This document shows, in pieces, positions 1-8,796 of a stretch of 52,766 nucleotides of DNA. The stretch spans positions 1 to 52,766 of the forward strand of contig WFPM01000214.1 of NCBI GenBank assembly GCA_015487635.1. Reading direction: 5' to 3'. A program made the position numbers and the translations under genes. Source of the stretch: Rhodothermus sp. GTDB lineage: Bacteria; Bacteroidota; Rhodothermia; Rhodothermales; Rhodothermaceae. Position 1 is the first letter of the stretch, and each line of letters opens with the position of its first letter. The notes beneath the pieces are model-generated. The model had not been told where the DNA came from. It saw only the letters and a program-made list of their open reading frames with translations, and did no database searches.

Positions 1-251
1 ATCGAGAAGCGTTCAACGAACTGATTGCCACCTACCACGCGCCGATTTTCAAGATCGGTGAGTTTCTGCTGCTGGCGGCCGTGGCCTACCACGCGCTGAA
101 CGGCCTCCGGATCGTGCTGATTGATTTTCTGGGCTGGCATCCGCATTCCAAAAAGTTGTTCTGGACGCTGGCCGTCGTCTGCCTGTTGATCGTCGGTGTG
201 GGCGGGTATCCCTCGCTCTATGCCGTGATCACGTACCTGACGGGTTCCTGA
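1..251 (+). CDS. sdhC: Succinate dehydrogenase cytochrome b subunit SdhC (3' part)
   Basis: Only the last 82 codons are present, read from base 3 to the TGA at 249-251. The encoded piece has two membrane helices. The first contains a YHALNGLR motif, which in SdhC proteins carries a heme b ligand histidine next to the quinone site. The second helix ends in a short tail, LTGS. It is followed after 21 bases by sdhD, then sdhA and sdhB, so the order is the usual sdhCDAB. Its role is to anchor the succinate-oxidising head in the cytoplasmic membrane and pass electrons to menaquinone. The 5' end, start codon and operon promoter lie outside the window. Confidence 0.9.
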   Translation, partial: REAFNELIATYHAPIFKIGEFLLLAAVAYHALNGLRIVLIDFLGWHPHSKKLFWTLAVVCLLIVGVGGYPSLYAVITYLTGS

Positions 252-272
252 CACCAAAACGCAGCGGGGATC

Positions 273-776
273 ATGGCTACCCAGTACGGTAAGACGTCCC
301 GATCCTATGCGATGAACTGGTTCCTGCACCGGATTACCGGGACGTTTCTGGTGTTTCTGCTGATCACGCATTTCTGGGTGCAGCACTACGATGCGCAGAC
401 GGCCAGCGTGGCGGCTCAGGTCCTTTCGAGCGAACAGATCGAGGCCGGTGCTCTGCCCGACTATCCGGAGGCGGCCAAGGAAGCGGTACGGGCACGCTAC
501 GGTCCCGACGCCGAAGTCACGCCCTACGACGTGGTGATGTTGCGGCTGGCCGATCCGGTCTATGCCGTGCTCTGGAAGGGTTTCAACATCCTGTTTCTGA
601 TTTTCGCGCTGCATCACGGGTTCTACGGGCTCAACAACATTCTGACCGACTACATCCGCAATCCGATCGGGCGCGTGCTGGCTCAGACGCTTTCCTGGAC
701 GCTGGCGCTGGTGCTGCTCATTGTGGGGCTGTACTCCATCATCGTAGCCGGTTGGGGTTACATGCCCGCATCGTGA
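273..776 (+). CDS. sdhD: Succinate dehydrogenase membrane anchor subunit SdhD
   Basis: This 167-residue protein has three predicted membrane helices: about 21-38, 100-118 and 135-160. H19 in the FLHRITG motif, H33, and the H114-H115 pair in a HHGFYGLNN motif are candidate heme b ligands. The last motif mirrors the HALNGLR motif of SdhC. A hydrophilic loop of about 55 residues (41-95) between helices 1 and 2 is longer than in E. coli SdhD. The position between sdhC and sdhA makes the assignment firm. With SdhC it forms the quinone-reducing anchor of complex II. R. marinus complex II is reported to hold two b hemes, which fits histidines in both anchors; that link is family knowledge and is not proved here. 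Confidence 0.87.
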   Translation: MATQYGKTSRSYAMNWFLHRITGTFLVFLLITHFWVQHYDAQTASVAAQVLSSEQIEAGALPDYPEAAKEAVRARYGPDAEVTPYDVVMLRLADPVYAVLWKGFNILFLIFALHHGFYGLNNILTDYIRNPIGRVLAQTLSWTLALVLLIVGLYSIIVAGWGYMPAS

Positions 777-813
777 ATGCCAACGGGGTTCTGACTGCTA
801 ACCGAAGACAGCC

Positions 814-2553
814 ATGATTTTCTCACACGACGTCGTCATCGTAGGAGCCGGTGGTTCGGGCCTGATGGCGGCGCTTTACGCCAAAGAAGGGGGGGCGGAC
901 GTTGCAGTGATCTCGAAATTGCATCCGCTGCGCTCGCATACCGGTGCCGCACAGGGCGGGATCGGCGCGGCGCTGGGGAACGAAGAGGAAGACCACTGGC
1001 TCTGGCACGCCTTCGACACGGTCAAGGGGAGCGACTATCTGGGCGACCAGGACGCCATCGAGATCATGTGCCAGGACGCACCCCGGACCATCATCGAACT
1101 GGAGCACTACGGCGTGCCCTTCAGTCGCAACAAGGAGGGGAAGATCGCGCAGCGGCGCTTTGGCGGTCACACGCGCAACTTCGGCGAGGCGCCGGTACGG
1201 CGTACCTGCCATGCCGCCGACCGGACCGGCCACGCCATCCTGCACACGCTCTACGACCAGTGTGTCAAAAACCAGGTCCGCTTCTACGACGAGTTTCAGG
1301 CGCTGGACCTGATCATGACGCCTGAGGGGGTCTGCTGTGGCGTGGTGGCCTATGAGCTGCTGACGGGCGAGATTCACGTCTTCCATGCGAAGATGGTCTG
1401 CCTGGCCACGGGCGGCTACGGGCGCGTCTACAAGACGACCTCGAACGCCCATGCCAGCACGGGCGACGGGATGGCCATCGTGCTGCGCAGCGGCCTGCCG
1501 CTCGAAGACATGGAATTCGTCCAGTTCCATCCCACCGGTCTGTATCGGCTGGGCATTCTGGTGACCGAAGGAGCCCGCGGCGAAGGGGGTATTCTGATCA
1601 ACGACCGGGGCGAGCGCTTCATGGAGCGCTACGCGCCCACCGTAAAGGATCTGGCGCCGCGTGATCTGGTTTCGCGGGCCATTTATCAGGAAATCCGCGA
1701 AGGCCGCGGCATCAACGGTAAGGACTACGTCTATCTGGACCTGCGGCACGTCGGGCGCGAGGTCATCGAGACGAAGCTCCCCGAGATCGCCACGTTCAGC
1801 CGCACCTATCTGGGTATCGATCCGGTGAAGGAGCCGATCCCGGTGGCGCCCACCTGCCACTATGCCATGGGCGGCATCCCCACTAACTACGACGGGCAGG
1901 TGGAGCGGGCCGGTCGTGGTAGCATTGTGCCCGGGCTCTATGCCGTGGGCGAGTGCGCCTGCGTGTCGGTGCACGGCGCCAATCGGTTGGGCTCCAATTC
2001 GCTCGTCGACCTGGTCGTCTTCGGGCGCCGGGCCGGCATCCACATGGCCGAGACGCTGCGCAAGGAAGGGCGCAAAAAAGAGCCGCTGCCGGACAACCCG
2101 GACCGGCGCGTTCGTGAAATGCTGGAGGACATTCTGAGCCGGACGCAGGGCGAACCAGTGGCGGTCGTGCGTGCGGACCTGCAGCAGACCATGATGGACA
2201 ACGTCTCCGTTTTCCGCACCGAGGAAACGCTGAACACGGCGCTCGAAGACCTCAAGCAGATCCGGGAGCGGGCTAAGCGCGTGGTGATCCGGGACAAGAG
2301 CAAGCGCTTCAACACGGAGTTGATGGACGCCGTCGAGCTGGGCTTTCTGGTCGATCTGGCCGAAGTGATTACGCGCTCGGCCCTGAACCGGACCGAAAGC
2401 CGCGGGGCACACTCCCGCGAGGACTACCCGAAGCGTGACGACGAGAACTGGCTCAAGCACACGCTCATTTACCGCGAAGGGGAAGGTGAATACCGGTTCG
2501 ACTACAAACCGGTAACGATCACCCGATTCCAACCGCAAGAACGGAAGTACTGA
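814..2553 (+). CDS. sdhA: Succinate dehydrogenase flavoprotein subunit SdhA
   Basis: This 579-residue protein is full length for the family. The FAD-binding GAGGSG motif is at residues 11-16. H42, in a [10 protein letters not shown] context, is the expected site of covalent FAD attachment. The HPTG motif, the [10 protein letters not shown] arginine loop, [10 protein letters not shown] and [19 protein letters not shown] carry the usual substrate-binding residues. The C-terminal capping and helical domain ends with a conserved REDYPKRDD stretch. It oxidises succinate to fumarate on the cytoplasmic face and hands electrons to SdhB. It lies 37 bases after sdhD. A fumarate reductase role is possible in principle but less likely beside an aerobic chain. 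Confidence 0.96.
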   Translation: MIFSHDVVIVGAGGSGLMAALYAKEGGADVAVISKLHPLRSHTGAAQGGIGAALGNEEEDHWLWHAFDTVKGSDYLGDQDAIEIMCQDAPRTIIELEHYGVPFSRNKEGKIAQRRFGGHTRNFGEAPVRRTCHAADRTGHAILHTLYDQCVKNQVRFYDEFQALDLIMTPEGVCCGVVAYELLTGEIHVFHAKMVCLATGGYGRVYKTTSNAHASTGDGMAIVLRSGLPLEDMEFVQFHPTGLYRLGILVTEGARGEGGILINDRGERFMERYAPTVKDLAPRDLVSRAIYQEIREGRGINGKDYVYLDLRHVGREVIETKLPEIATFSRTYLGIDPVKEPIPVAPTCHYAMGGIPTNYDGQVERAGRGSIVPGLYAVGECACVSVHGANRLGSNSLVDLVVFGRRAGIHMAETLRKEGRKKEPLPDNPDRRVREMLEDILSRTQGEPVAVVRADLQQTMMDNVSVFRTEETLNTALEDLKQIRERAKRVVIRDKSKRFNTELMDAVELGFLVDLAEVITRSALNRTESRGAHSREDYPKRDDENWLKHTLIYREGEGEYRFDYKPVTITRFQPQERKY

Positions 2554-2602
2554 GCACCCTGCCCGCTTCGCTCAGGGTTGCCCAACCGACGAGACCGTAA
2601 CC

Positions 2603-3319
2603 ATGAACGTCAAGGTCAAGATCAAGCGGTTCAATCCGGAGACCGACGCCGAGCCGCACTGGGAAACCTACGAGGTCGATGTGGACCCGATGGACAGTGC
2701 GCTGTCGGTGTTGCTGCACATCAAGTGGCACATCGACGGCTCGCTGACCTTCCGCAAGAGCTGCGGCCACGGGGTCTGCGGCTCGGACGCCATGAAGATC
2801 AACGGCGAAAACCGCCTGGCCTGCTCGGTGCTGGTCAGGGATCTGGTGAAGGGCGAGGGCGACACGATCACGTTCGAGCCGCTACCCACGGCGCCGGTGA
2901 TCAAGGACCTGGTTATCGATCAGAGCCGCTTCTTCGAGAAATACCGGGCCGTCAAACCCTGGCTGATCACGCGCACGCCACCGCCCGAGCGGGAGCGGCT
3001 CCAGAGTCCGGAGGAATTCGCGCTGATCGATGACGCCACCAAGTGTATCATGTGCGGGGCCTGCACGCATGCCTGCCCCAGCACATGGGCCGATCCGGAC
3101 TACCTGGGGCCGGCCGCCCTGCTCAAGGCCTATCGCTACACGTTCGACTCGCGCGACGAAGGAGCCGAAGAGCGATTGCCGGTAGTCGACTCGCGCGAGG
3201 GACTCTGGAAGTGCTACACGATCTTCAACTGCAACGAAGCCTGCCCCAAGGAGATCGACATTTCCCGCTGGCTCTCGGCGTTGAAGCGGCGGGCCGTGAT
3301 GGAAGCGGCGGCGCGGTAA
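2603..3319 (+). CDS. sdhB: Succinate dehydrogenase iron-sulfur subunit SdhB
   Basis: This 238-residue protein has the three clusters of SdhB. The [2Fe-2S] site is C54, C59, D62 and C74 (CGHGVCGSD). Aspartate at the third position is also found in E. coli SdhB, so it is not a defect. The [4Fe-4S] motif is C148, C151 and C154 with C158. The [3Fe-4S] site uses C204, C210 and C214 in the CYTIFNCNEACPKEID stretch. It moves electrons from FAD to the membrane quinone site. The stop codon at 3317-3319 directly touches the stop codon of the convergent gene at 3320, with no spacer and so no room for a separate terminator. Confidence 0.95.
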   Translation: MNVKVKIKRFNPETDAEPHWETYEVDVDPMDSALSVLLHIKWHIDGSLTFRKSCGHGVCGSDAMKINGENRLACSVLVRDLVKGEGDTITFEPLPTAPVIKDLVIDQSRFFEKYRAVKPWLITRTPPPERERLQSPEEFALIDDATKCIMCGACTHACPSTWADPDYLGPAALLKAYRYTFDSRDEGAEERLPVVDSREGLWKCYTIFNCNEACPKEIDISRWLSALKRRAVMEAAAR

Positions 3320-3763
3320 TTACCGGGGCCGACCCCGGTGGCGAAACCAGTCGCCGGACGGGATCGGCTGCGTCTGCGACAGATCGCCGTTGTACAGGTA
3401 GATCCAGGCCGAAAGCTCCCGGCCGTCAGGGAGCAGCACGGTATCCTGCACGCGTCGGTATTCGCCCGCTTCCGGACGTTGCGGGTCGCAGCCTTCGTAG
3501 GCATCCAGATAGGCGAAAATGCGGGCGGTGTCGTCGCGTCGAAGGGCGTACAGTTCGCCGTGGACGAAGTGATCGGGATCCGGCACGACCCCGGGATAGG
3601 TACCGAGATCATATAACCGCCCCCGGTAGCGGGCCGGTCCCAGCGGATGCACCGCGTGGTGCAACGTGGCCGGTAGAAACCGATGGATCTGTCCGCGCAG
3701 CGTGCCGTAGACGAAAAGCAGCGTGACCGGTGTGCAGGCCGGCGGATGCCACGTGCGGCTCAT
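3320..3763 (-). CDS. Gamma-glutamylcyclotransferase-like (AIG2/GGCT fold) protein
   Basis: This 147-residue protein has the signature of the AIG2/GGCT superfamily. It has a VYGTLRG phosphate-binding-like loop near residue 18, a YDLGTYPG motif near 51, an LDAYEG segment whose glutamate (about E90) is the expected catalytic acid, and a late AWIYLYN strand. Family members cyclise gamma-glutamyl amines or dipeptides to 5-oxoproline, but substrates vary widely, so I do not assign one. Its ATG overlaps the TGA of the upstream GvpL/F-like gene by four bases, which implies translational coupling. It is the last gene of a three-gene minus-strand operon. Confidence 0.78.
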   Translation of the reverse strand: MSRTWHPPACTPVTLLFVYGTLRGQIHRFLPATLHHAVHPLGPARYRGRLYDLGTYPGVVPDPDHFVHGELYALRRDDTARIFAYLDAYEGCDPQRPEAGEYRRVQDTVLLPDGRELSAWIYLYNGDLSQTQPIPSGDWFRHRGRPR

Positions 3764-4662
3764 AGTGCCGCAGCAGGCGCTTCTTCCAAGTGCAGTCGGG
3801 CAAAGTTGAACGGCGGCGAAGGCCCTTCGAGTTGCAGCCAGATGCCCAGCGTCTGATAGGCCCGCTGCAAGGAAGCCACCCGATTCCGGAAAGCGTCAGC
3901 CTGGCCGGTAGCGACCAGGTAAGCCGCACGGAGCACTGGGCGCTGTCGGACGTCGAGTTGGTGGATTTCGTTGCGATCGGCCAGTGTCGAGAGCGTCTGG
4001 TGGCAGTGCTCGGCCGCCATCTGGAGCAGTCGGTCGGCTTCGGTTTCAAGTGCAGGATTATCGGGACGCGTCTCGTGGACCAGTGCGATGGCTTCTTTCA
4101 GGCGCGTACGGTCGGCGCCGAGCCTGAGCGTCCATTCCTGGCGGCCGTGCAGCAGCGCCAGCGTGGCACAGAAATCCTCGTAATTGGCTTTGAGCAGGGC
4201 TTCTACGTGTGTTTTTCCCGGACAGATCATGCCGAAGCGCAGTGGCAGCAGCGGTCCCTCCAACTGGAGGGCGGCCAGCAATCGATGATGTGCACGGAGC
4301 TGTTCACGCACCCATTCCGTGTCCTGCAGCCGCCGCCGGATGACGTCCAGCCCGTATTCGCGGGCCGGGACGCGGCGAACCAGCGCCTGCAGGTTGCGGA
4401 ATGGAATGACTTCCAGTGGCTCCGGCCCCTGCACCGAAAGGCCTGCCCAGGTGACGCCGTAAACGTAGTAGACCTGTGCTTCCGGCGCCGAGGTGGGCTC
4501 CAAATGATGGGCGATCTGCTCCAGGATGGCCTCCAGCCACCACTGCTTGAGCAGCGCTCGAGCCTGCGCCAGCGCCTCCTGTCGGGAAGCCTCGGTCAGC
4601 TGGAGAATTTCTTCCTCGGGAAAGCGCCAGCGCAGCGCAGGTTTTTCAGGATTCGTCCGCAT
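3760..4662 (-). CDS. GvpL/GvpF-family protein with an added N-terminal helical module
   Basis: The 300-residue product has two parts. Residues 16-55 form a charged helix rich in Ala, Glu and Leu that closely matches the neighbouring protein at 4646-5179. From about residue 64 it resembles GvpL/GvpF: YVYG at 66-69, LPLRFG at 139-144 and an EWTLRL strand at 176-181. GvpF/L proteins help assemble gas vesicles, but no gvpA or gvpN is in this window, so the role here is open. I chose the ATG at 4662 because a GGGAG sits about nine bases upstream. A GTG at 4695 would add 11 residues. It overlaps the upstream gene by 17 bases and the downstream one by four. Confidence 0.72.
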   Translation of the reverse strand: MRTNPEKPALRWRFPEEEILQLTEASRQEALAQARALLKQWWLEAILEQIAHHLEPTSAPEAQVYYVYGVTWAGLSVQGPEPLEVIPFRNLQALVRRVPAREYGLDVIRRRLQDTEWVREQLRAHHRLLAALQLEGPLLPLRFGMICPGKTHVEALLKANYEDFCATLALLHGRQEWTLRLGADRTRLKEAIALVHETRPDNPALETEADRLLQMAAEHCHQTLSTLADRNEIHQLDVRQRPVLRAAYLVATGQADAFRNRVASLQRAYQTLGIWLQLEGPSPPFNFARLHLEEAPAAAL

Positions 4663-5179
4663 AGTCCGAAGCTCCCGGGCCTGATCCGCCGGCACGCTTC
4701 AGCCATTCTTCGTTGGCGCTGAGCTGCTGGCGGAGGTTTTCGATCTCACGCAGGATCTTGCGGGCTCCGTCGATTTCGGCGCCGTTCTGCTCGGCCGCTT
4801 CGACGGTGGCCGGTTCAGCTCCTGGCCGCGATGTTTTTTTTTCCGGTGCGGGAGGCGTTTCCGGGCGACTGACCAGCGTCACCCGGGGTGTCTCAAAAGG
4901 GGAGCGTTGCGCCGGTTCAGGCTGTTGCGAGGAAGCGGGCGCTTCGGCTGAAGGAGTCGTCTGGGCCGCAGGTTCGGCCTGCGCTGCTCCCGGCCGTGCC
5001 TGCAGGCGGGCCGACTGCTCCAGAATGGCTTCCAGCATCTGCTCCTTGATGATGGCCCGTGCTTCGGCCAGGGCCTCGGCCTTTGTTTCCTCGATCAGGC
5101 GCTGAATCTCTTCGCTCGAAAGCTCCAGGAATTTCGCCCGGAACTGTTCGATCAGCTTGCGAATCTGCTCGTCGTGCAT
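4646..5179 (-). CDS. Helical, proline/alanine-rich protein of unknown function beside the GvpL/F-like gene
   Basis: I do not recognise this 177-residue protein as a named family. Residues 1-60 are predicted to be a long amphipathic helix. Within it, residues 23-55 match residues 17-49 of the adjacent GvpL/F-like protein at 20 of 33 positions without gaps. Residues 61-125 are a low-complexity linker rich in Pro, Ala, Gln and Glu. Residues 135-160 form a second helix of coiled-coil character (EIDGARKILREIENLRQQL). There is no signal peptide or membrane segment, so it should be cytoplasmic. It is the first gene of the three-gene operon and probably a partner of the GvpL/F-like protein. Confidence 0.75.
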   Translation of the reverse strand: MHDEQIRKLIEQFRAKFLELSSEEIQRLIEETKAEALAEARAIIKEQMLEAILEQSARLQARPGAAQAEPAAQTTPSAEAPASSQQPEPAQRSPFETPRVTLVSRPETPPAPEKKTSRPGAEPATVEAAEQNGAEIDGARKILREIENLRQQLSANEEWLKRAGGSGPGASDYADES

Positions 5180-5320
5180 GGTGCGCTCTCCGGATGGATG
5201 GGAGATTCGGTCCGTAGTTTTACCTACAAGCGCCGTGCCCGCATAGACGAACGATAGCCCGAAAGGGGAGTTTCGAGCTGCAGGGGAAAAGCTTTCCGCT
5301 CTACGGGCAAAGAAAACCTG
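5180..5320. other. Intergenic stretch upstream of the GvpL/F-like operon
   Basis: These 141 bases separate the stop codon of the LysM transglycosylase from the start of the next minus-strand gene. They must hold the promoter of the three-gene operon, but I found no convincing -7 or -10/-35 pair. A small GGAAAAGCTTTCC palindrome at 5285-5297 has no T-run after it on the minus strand, so I do not call it a terminator. Confidence 0.4.
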
Positions 5321-7507
5321 TCAGGAAAAGATTTTCAGCCGCTGGCCCGGGTAGATGCGACTGGAGCGCAGTCCGTTCCAGCGTTTGAGATCGCGTACCG
5401 AGACGCCGAAGCGCTGGGCGATCTCGCTGAGCGTGTCGCCGGGGCGTACGTGATAGATCGTGTACCCCCGGGTGTTGCCGGCTTCCGGATAAATGGTCAG
5501 ACGCTGCCCGACACGGATGGTATTGCTGGACAGGTTGTTCCAGCGTTTGAGATCGCGTACCGAGACGCCGAAGCGCTGGGCGATCTCGCTGAGCGTGTCA
5601 CCCCTGCGAACGCGGTACACCACCCGTTCGGGCGTAACGGGCTCCGAAAGATAGAGCACCAGTTGCTGCCCGACCCGAATGGTGTTGCCGGAAAGATTAT
5701 TCCAGCGTTTGATGTCGGCTACCGAAACGCCATATTGATGGGCAATTTTGCTGAGTGCATCGCCCCGACGCACCGTATACACTACCCGGGTCGGGGCTTC
5801 GGGCGTCCGGGCTTTGGCGGATGTTGATGCCGCTTCAGAGGCGGGCTCGTTTCGTCCCGGGGAAGTCTCCAGTGCGGTCGGTTGTGCCGTGGTAGCGGGC
5901 GCTGTCGTCTGAATGGGTTGCGTCGTGTAGAGCGGGCGGACGGAGCGGCTGCCATACTGCACGCTGACGGGTTTCGCCTCGGCCAGTTGCAGGGCGTTTG
6001 TGCTTTCGTAGCGAGGCACCGGCACGATCAGTCGCTGACCCGGACGAATCAGCGTGCTGCACAGCCCGTTGGCCCGCATCAAGGCCGAGACGCTCACGCC
6101 GAAGCGTCGGGCGATGATGCTGAGCGCGTCGCCCCGGCGCACCGTGTAGGTCGTGACCGGCCGTTTACGATCTTCCGGCAATCGGGCGTAGGCCTCCGCA
6201 AAGCGTGCGTAGCTGCCCAGCGGCAGGCGGATGAAGTAGGGGCCCCGGCTGGGCGGTAGCGTATTGCGGCGTAGTTCGGGATTCAACGCGCGTAACGTGG
6301 CCACGTCGGTACCGGCCATGTGCGCGATCTCTTCCAGGGAGAGCATGCCCTGCACGGGCACATAATCGTACTCGTAGCGCGGACCCGGCTCGACCGTCAG
6401 GTTCAGTGCGGCGGGATTGGAGGCCACCAGCGCCGCCGCAATGAACATGGGTACGTAGTTGCGGGTCTCGCGTGGCAGGTACGGGTAGATGTCCCAGAAG
6501 GTAAGCTGATGCGTCCCGTGTCGCGCTGCAGCCCGGCGCAGCGCACGCCGGACCCGTGCCGCGCCGGCATTGTAGGCGGCCAGCGCCAGATGCCAGTCGC
6601 CGAACATGGCGTACAGGTCCTTCAGGTGACGGGCGGCCGCCCGCGTGGATTTTTCCGGATCCCGGCGCTCATCCACCCAGGGCGTAATTTTCAGGCCGTA
6701 CAGGCGGGCCGTTCCGGCCATGAACTGCCACATGCCTACGGCACCGGCCCGGCTCCGGGCATAGGGGTTGAGCCCGCTTTCGATCATGGCCAGGTACTTC
6801 AGTTCATCCGGCACGCCCTCTTCCTTGAAGATCTGCTCGATCATCGGAAAGTAGGTTTCGGCCCGGCTGAGCCAGCGCAGCAGGTGCCTTTCCGGTTCGC
6901 GCAGCAGGTAATCTATACTGGCTTTAACGAGCCGGTTCATGGTGAGCGGGACCGTGCTGGCAGGGACCGTGAGATTCGGACTGAAAACATCTTCCAGCAG
7001 CGGCTCGCGCACGGCCTCCATGGCCGCGAACATGGCCTCACGGAAGGCGAAGATGTCGCCGTAGCTCAGCGTCAGCGTGTCCGGCGGTGTGCCGTAGAGT
7101 TGCTCGTATTCGACAATCAGCGAGCGATACAACTCACGAAACCGTGGATCCGTGTCGATGGCAGGCTGGCGGCTCAGCGCAGCCAGGGCTTCCAGCGCTT
7201 CGTCCAGAAGATGGGCGGCCTGATCGAGGTCGCCGGCCGCTTCTGCCTTGAGAATACGCGCCTGATGATCGTAAAGGCGGGCCAGGTATTCAAGGAATTC
7301 CGCTTCGCTCAGGCTGTCGGATGGAGGCAGCAATCCGACAAGACCGGCCCCCAGTAGTCGTACCCGTCGGTCGAAGGGAATTTCTTCGGAAGGATAGGCC
7401 GGAAGACGTTCCAGCGGCAGCGTCGGCACGACCCGGCTTGTGTCCTGCGCATGTATTGCTCCGACCAGATGCCCGGCGATCAGCAGAAAGAATACCCCTC
7501 GTACCAC
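5321..7507 (-). CDS. mltD: Secreted lytic transglycosylase with four LysM repeats (MltD-like)
   Basis: This 728-residue protein begins with a signal peptide ending near AIHAQ (about residue 21). A helical region follows. Next comes an SLT transglycosylase domain with the [20 protein letters not shown] motif; its glutamate, about E243, is the expected catalytic acid. One LysM repeat lies near residues 440-485 and three more near 560-605, 615-660 and 670-728, separated by a Thr/Ala/Pro-rich linker (about 500-560). The enzyme cleaves the glycan strands of peptidoglycan and leaves 1,6-anhydro ends, while LysM repeats bind peptidoglycan. The last two repeats are almost identical even at DNA level. 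The gene stands alone with its own promoter at 7557-7585. Confidence 0.9.
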   Translation of the reverse strand: MVRGVFFLLIAGHLVGAIHAQDTSRVVPTLPLERLPAYPSEEIPFDRRVRLLGAGLVGLLPPSDSLSEAEFLEYLARLYDHQARILKAEAAGDLDQAAHLLDEALEALAALSRQPAIDTDPRFRELYRSLIVEYEQLYGTPPDTLTLSYGDIFAFREAMFAAMEAVREPLLEDVFSPNLTVPASTVPLTMNRLVKASIDYLLREPERHLLRWLSRAETYFPMIEQIFKEEGVPDELKYLAMIESGLNPYARSRAGAVGMWQFMAGTARLYGLKITPWVDERRDPEKSTRAAARHLKDLYAMFGDWHLALAAYNAGAARVRRALRRAAARHGTHQLTFWDIYPYLPRETRNYVPMFIAAALVASNPAALNLTVEPGPRYEYDYVPVQGMLSLEEIAHMAGTDVATLRALNPELRRNTLPPSRGPYFIRLPLGSYARFAEAYARLPEDRKRPVTTYTVRRGDALSIIARRFGVSVSALMRANGLCSTLIRPGQRLIVPVPRYESTNALQLAEAKPVSVQYGSRSVRPLYTTQPIQTTAPATTAQPTALETSPGRNEPASEAASTSAKARTPEAPTRVVYTVRRGDALSKIAHQYGVSVADIKRWNNLSGNTIRVGQQLVLYLSEPVTPERVVYRVRRGDTLSEIAQRFGVSVRDLKRWNNLSSNTIRVGQRLTIYPEAGNTRGYTIYHVRPGDTLSEIAQRFGVSVRDLKRWNGLRSSRIYPGQRLKIFS
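5375..5599 (-). repeat. 63-bp exact direct repeat inside the LysM region
   Basis: Bases 5375-5437 and 5537-5599 are identical over 63 positions and are offset by 162 bases, or 54 codons. Each copy encodes the central part of a LysM repeat (about residues 691-711 and 637-657). Identity at silent positions points to a recent duplication or gene conversion of a whole LysM unit. The repeat is a possible site of unit gain or loss. Confidence 0.9.
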
Positions 7508-7556
7508 GGACGCTCTCGGTTATTTCAGTTCAAGTAGCGCTTTAATTCTTCGCCCA

Positions 7557-7585
7557 ACGATACACACGGGCTGTGTTTATTGCAA
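7557..7585 (-). promoter_or_regulatory. Promoter of the LysM transglycosylase gene
   Basis: Read on the minus strand there is TTGCAA (7585-7580), a 17-base spacer and TATCGT (7562-7557). The extended -7 reads TATCGTTG (7562-7555), one mismatch from the Bacteroidota TAnnTTTG element. The expected start of transcription is near 7550, giving a leader of about 43 bases. The spacer holds an ACACA-CGGGC-TGTGT inverted repeat (7562-7576 on the plus strand) that could be a small operator. The -35 lies just inside the end of the upstream gene. Confidence 0.55.
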
Positions 7586-8761
7586 GGGGGATGCCTGATT
7601 TTTTCGGTATCGGCGTTCGACGGCGTCGGTAAAGGCGACGGCCGGTTCGCTGTAGATATTCACCTGATAGCGGCGAAAGACTTCGCGGGCGATGAGCTGG
7701 GAAGCTTCAGCCCAGGTGGGCGTGTCGCGCAACTGGCGCAGCACACGGATGTAAGCGGAACGGTCTCCGTTGAACAGGTGCGTGACGAACAGCTCCCGGT
7801 TGCGCAGACCCGTCTCGCCCAGCACCTCGCGTTCCAGCTCCGCCGTGGGCGGCTCCGGCATCTGCTCGGCCGGGGGCTGCTGGTAGAACTGCATCCAGCG
7901 GGGCAGGGCGGCAGCCTCGGGGGCGGATCGGGCCTCGCCTGCGCCGGCCTGCTGTAGCTGGAAGCGGCGCCAGAGCGGCAGAGCTTCCGCTTCTTCTTCG
8001 GCGACAGGGGCGGCACTCGGAGCAGATGGCTGCTTACCGGCCAGCAAGCGCTCGAGTGCCTCGGCCGTCAGCAAGGCGGTGCCTTCGGCCTGAAGGCGCT
8101 GCACCAGCTCAGGCTGCCGTTTTTCCGTAAAAAATGTGATCAGAAGCGAGGCGGGCAATACGACGGGACGTTCTGGTAGCAGGGCCGCCAGTTCGTAGAG
8201 GGGGCGCAGCAGGCGCACCCATGCTTCGGCGTCGAAGTCGGCCGTCAGTTCGCGATCGACGCGCACGAGCAGGCTCTCGAAGCGCTCGCGTTCCAGATGG
8301 GTTACCTGTTTTTCCTCGACGTAGAGGGCGACGGCCTCCCGAAAGTAGGCATAGGGCTGAAACCAGTGCATGCGGCGCAATACTTCGTCGGCCGGGACCG
8401 CATCGGCCTCGGCGAAGATGTGGGCCGTGAGCGCACGGATGGGCTGGATCAGGTAGCCGGCCAGCGCTTGCAGGCTTTCGCCGAGCAAGTCGGGCCAGAC
8501 CGACACAGGAATGCGCACGTGCGAGCGGAGCCGGTTGCGAAGCTGCTGATAGGCTTCCCGGACGTCCGGCGCTTCGGTTTCGAACCAGGTATCGTCAAGT
8601 ACCGGCAACATGGCTTCGGCCCGGGCAATTGCCTGATGCTGGAGGTAGTGTACCAGCGCATCGGGCAGGCCCAGCCGGCGCAGCTCCTGAATCGAATAGG
8701 CGCGCGTGGGCGGAAACGAGGCCTGAAGCTGGCGATACAGCAGCCGGACAAATTCGGTCAT
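7577..8761 (-). CDS. Conserved-looking protein of unknown function, last gene of the nadC operon
   Basis: I do not recognise the family of this 394-residue protein. It has no signal peptide or membrane helix and is mostly helical. Residues 1-235 are rich in Leu, Arg and Glu. A low-complexity Ala/Pro/Glu linker spans about 245-310 and twice contains a short LPxWxxF-type motif (LPLWRRFQ and LPRWMQFY). A compact C-terminal segment of about 75 residues follows, containing ELFVTHLFNGDRSAYIRVL and a late VNIYSEPAVAFTDAVERRY. The repeated W-x-x-F motifs in a flexible linker look like docking peptides; that is inference. It starts 35 bases after nadC and probably shares its transcript. Confidence 0.7.
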   Translation of the reverse strand: MTEFVRLLYRQLQASFPPTRAYSIQELRRLGLPDALVHYLQHQAIARAEAMLPVLDDTWFETEAPDVREAYQQLRNRLRSHVRIPVSVWPDLLGESLQALAGYLIQPIRALTAHIFAEADAVPADEVLRRMHWFQPYAYFREAVALYVEEKQVTHLERERFESLLVRVDRELTADFDAEAWVRLLRPLYELAALLPERPVVLPASLLITFFTEKRQPELVQRLQAEGTALLTAEALERLLAGKQPSAPSAAPVAEEEAEALPLWRRFQLQQAGAGEARSAPEAAALPRWMQFYQQPPAEQMPEPPTAELEREVLGETGLRNRELFVTHLFNGDRSAYIRVLRQLRDTPTWAEASQLIAREVFRRYQVNIYSEPAVAFTDAVERRYRKNQASPLQ

Positions 8762-8796
8762 GGCGCGACGGCCCGATTCGTGGACGGGTTTGCGCC

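Noticed and set aside
823-2538. Long open frame of 571 codons on the minus strand opposite sdhA
   Set aside because: It mirrors a well-identified gene, has no recognisable domain, and such frames are common opposite GC-rich genes. The same applies to those opposite actB and actC (16050-19038) and to the plus-strand frame at 11972-13537.
2756-2826. Aspartate in place of a cysteine in the [2Fe-2S] motif of SdhB
   Set aside because: E. coli SdhB has the same aspartate and it is a functional ligand, so it is not a defect.
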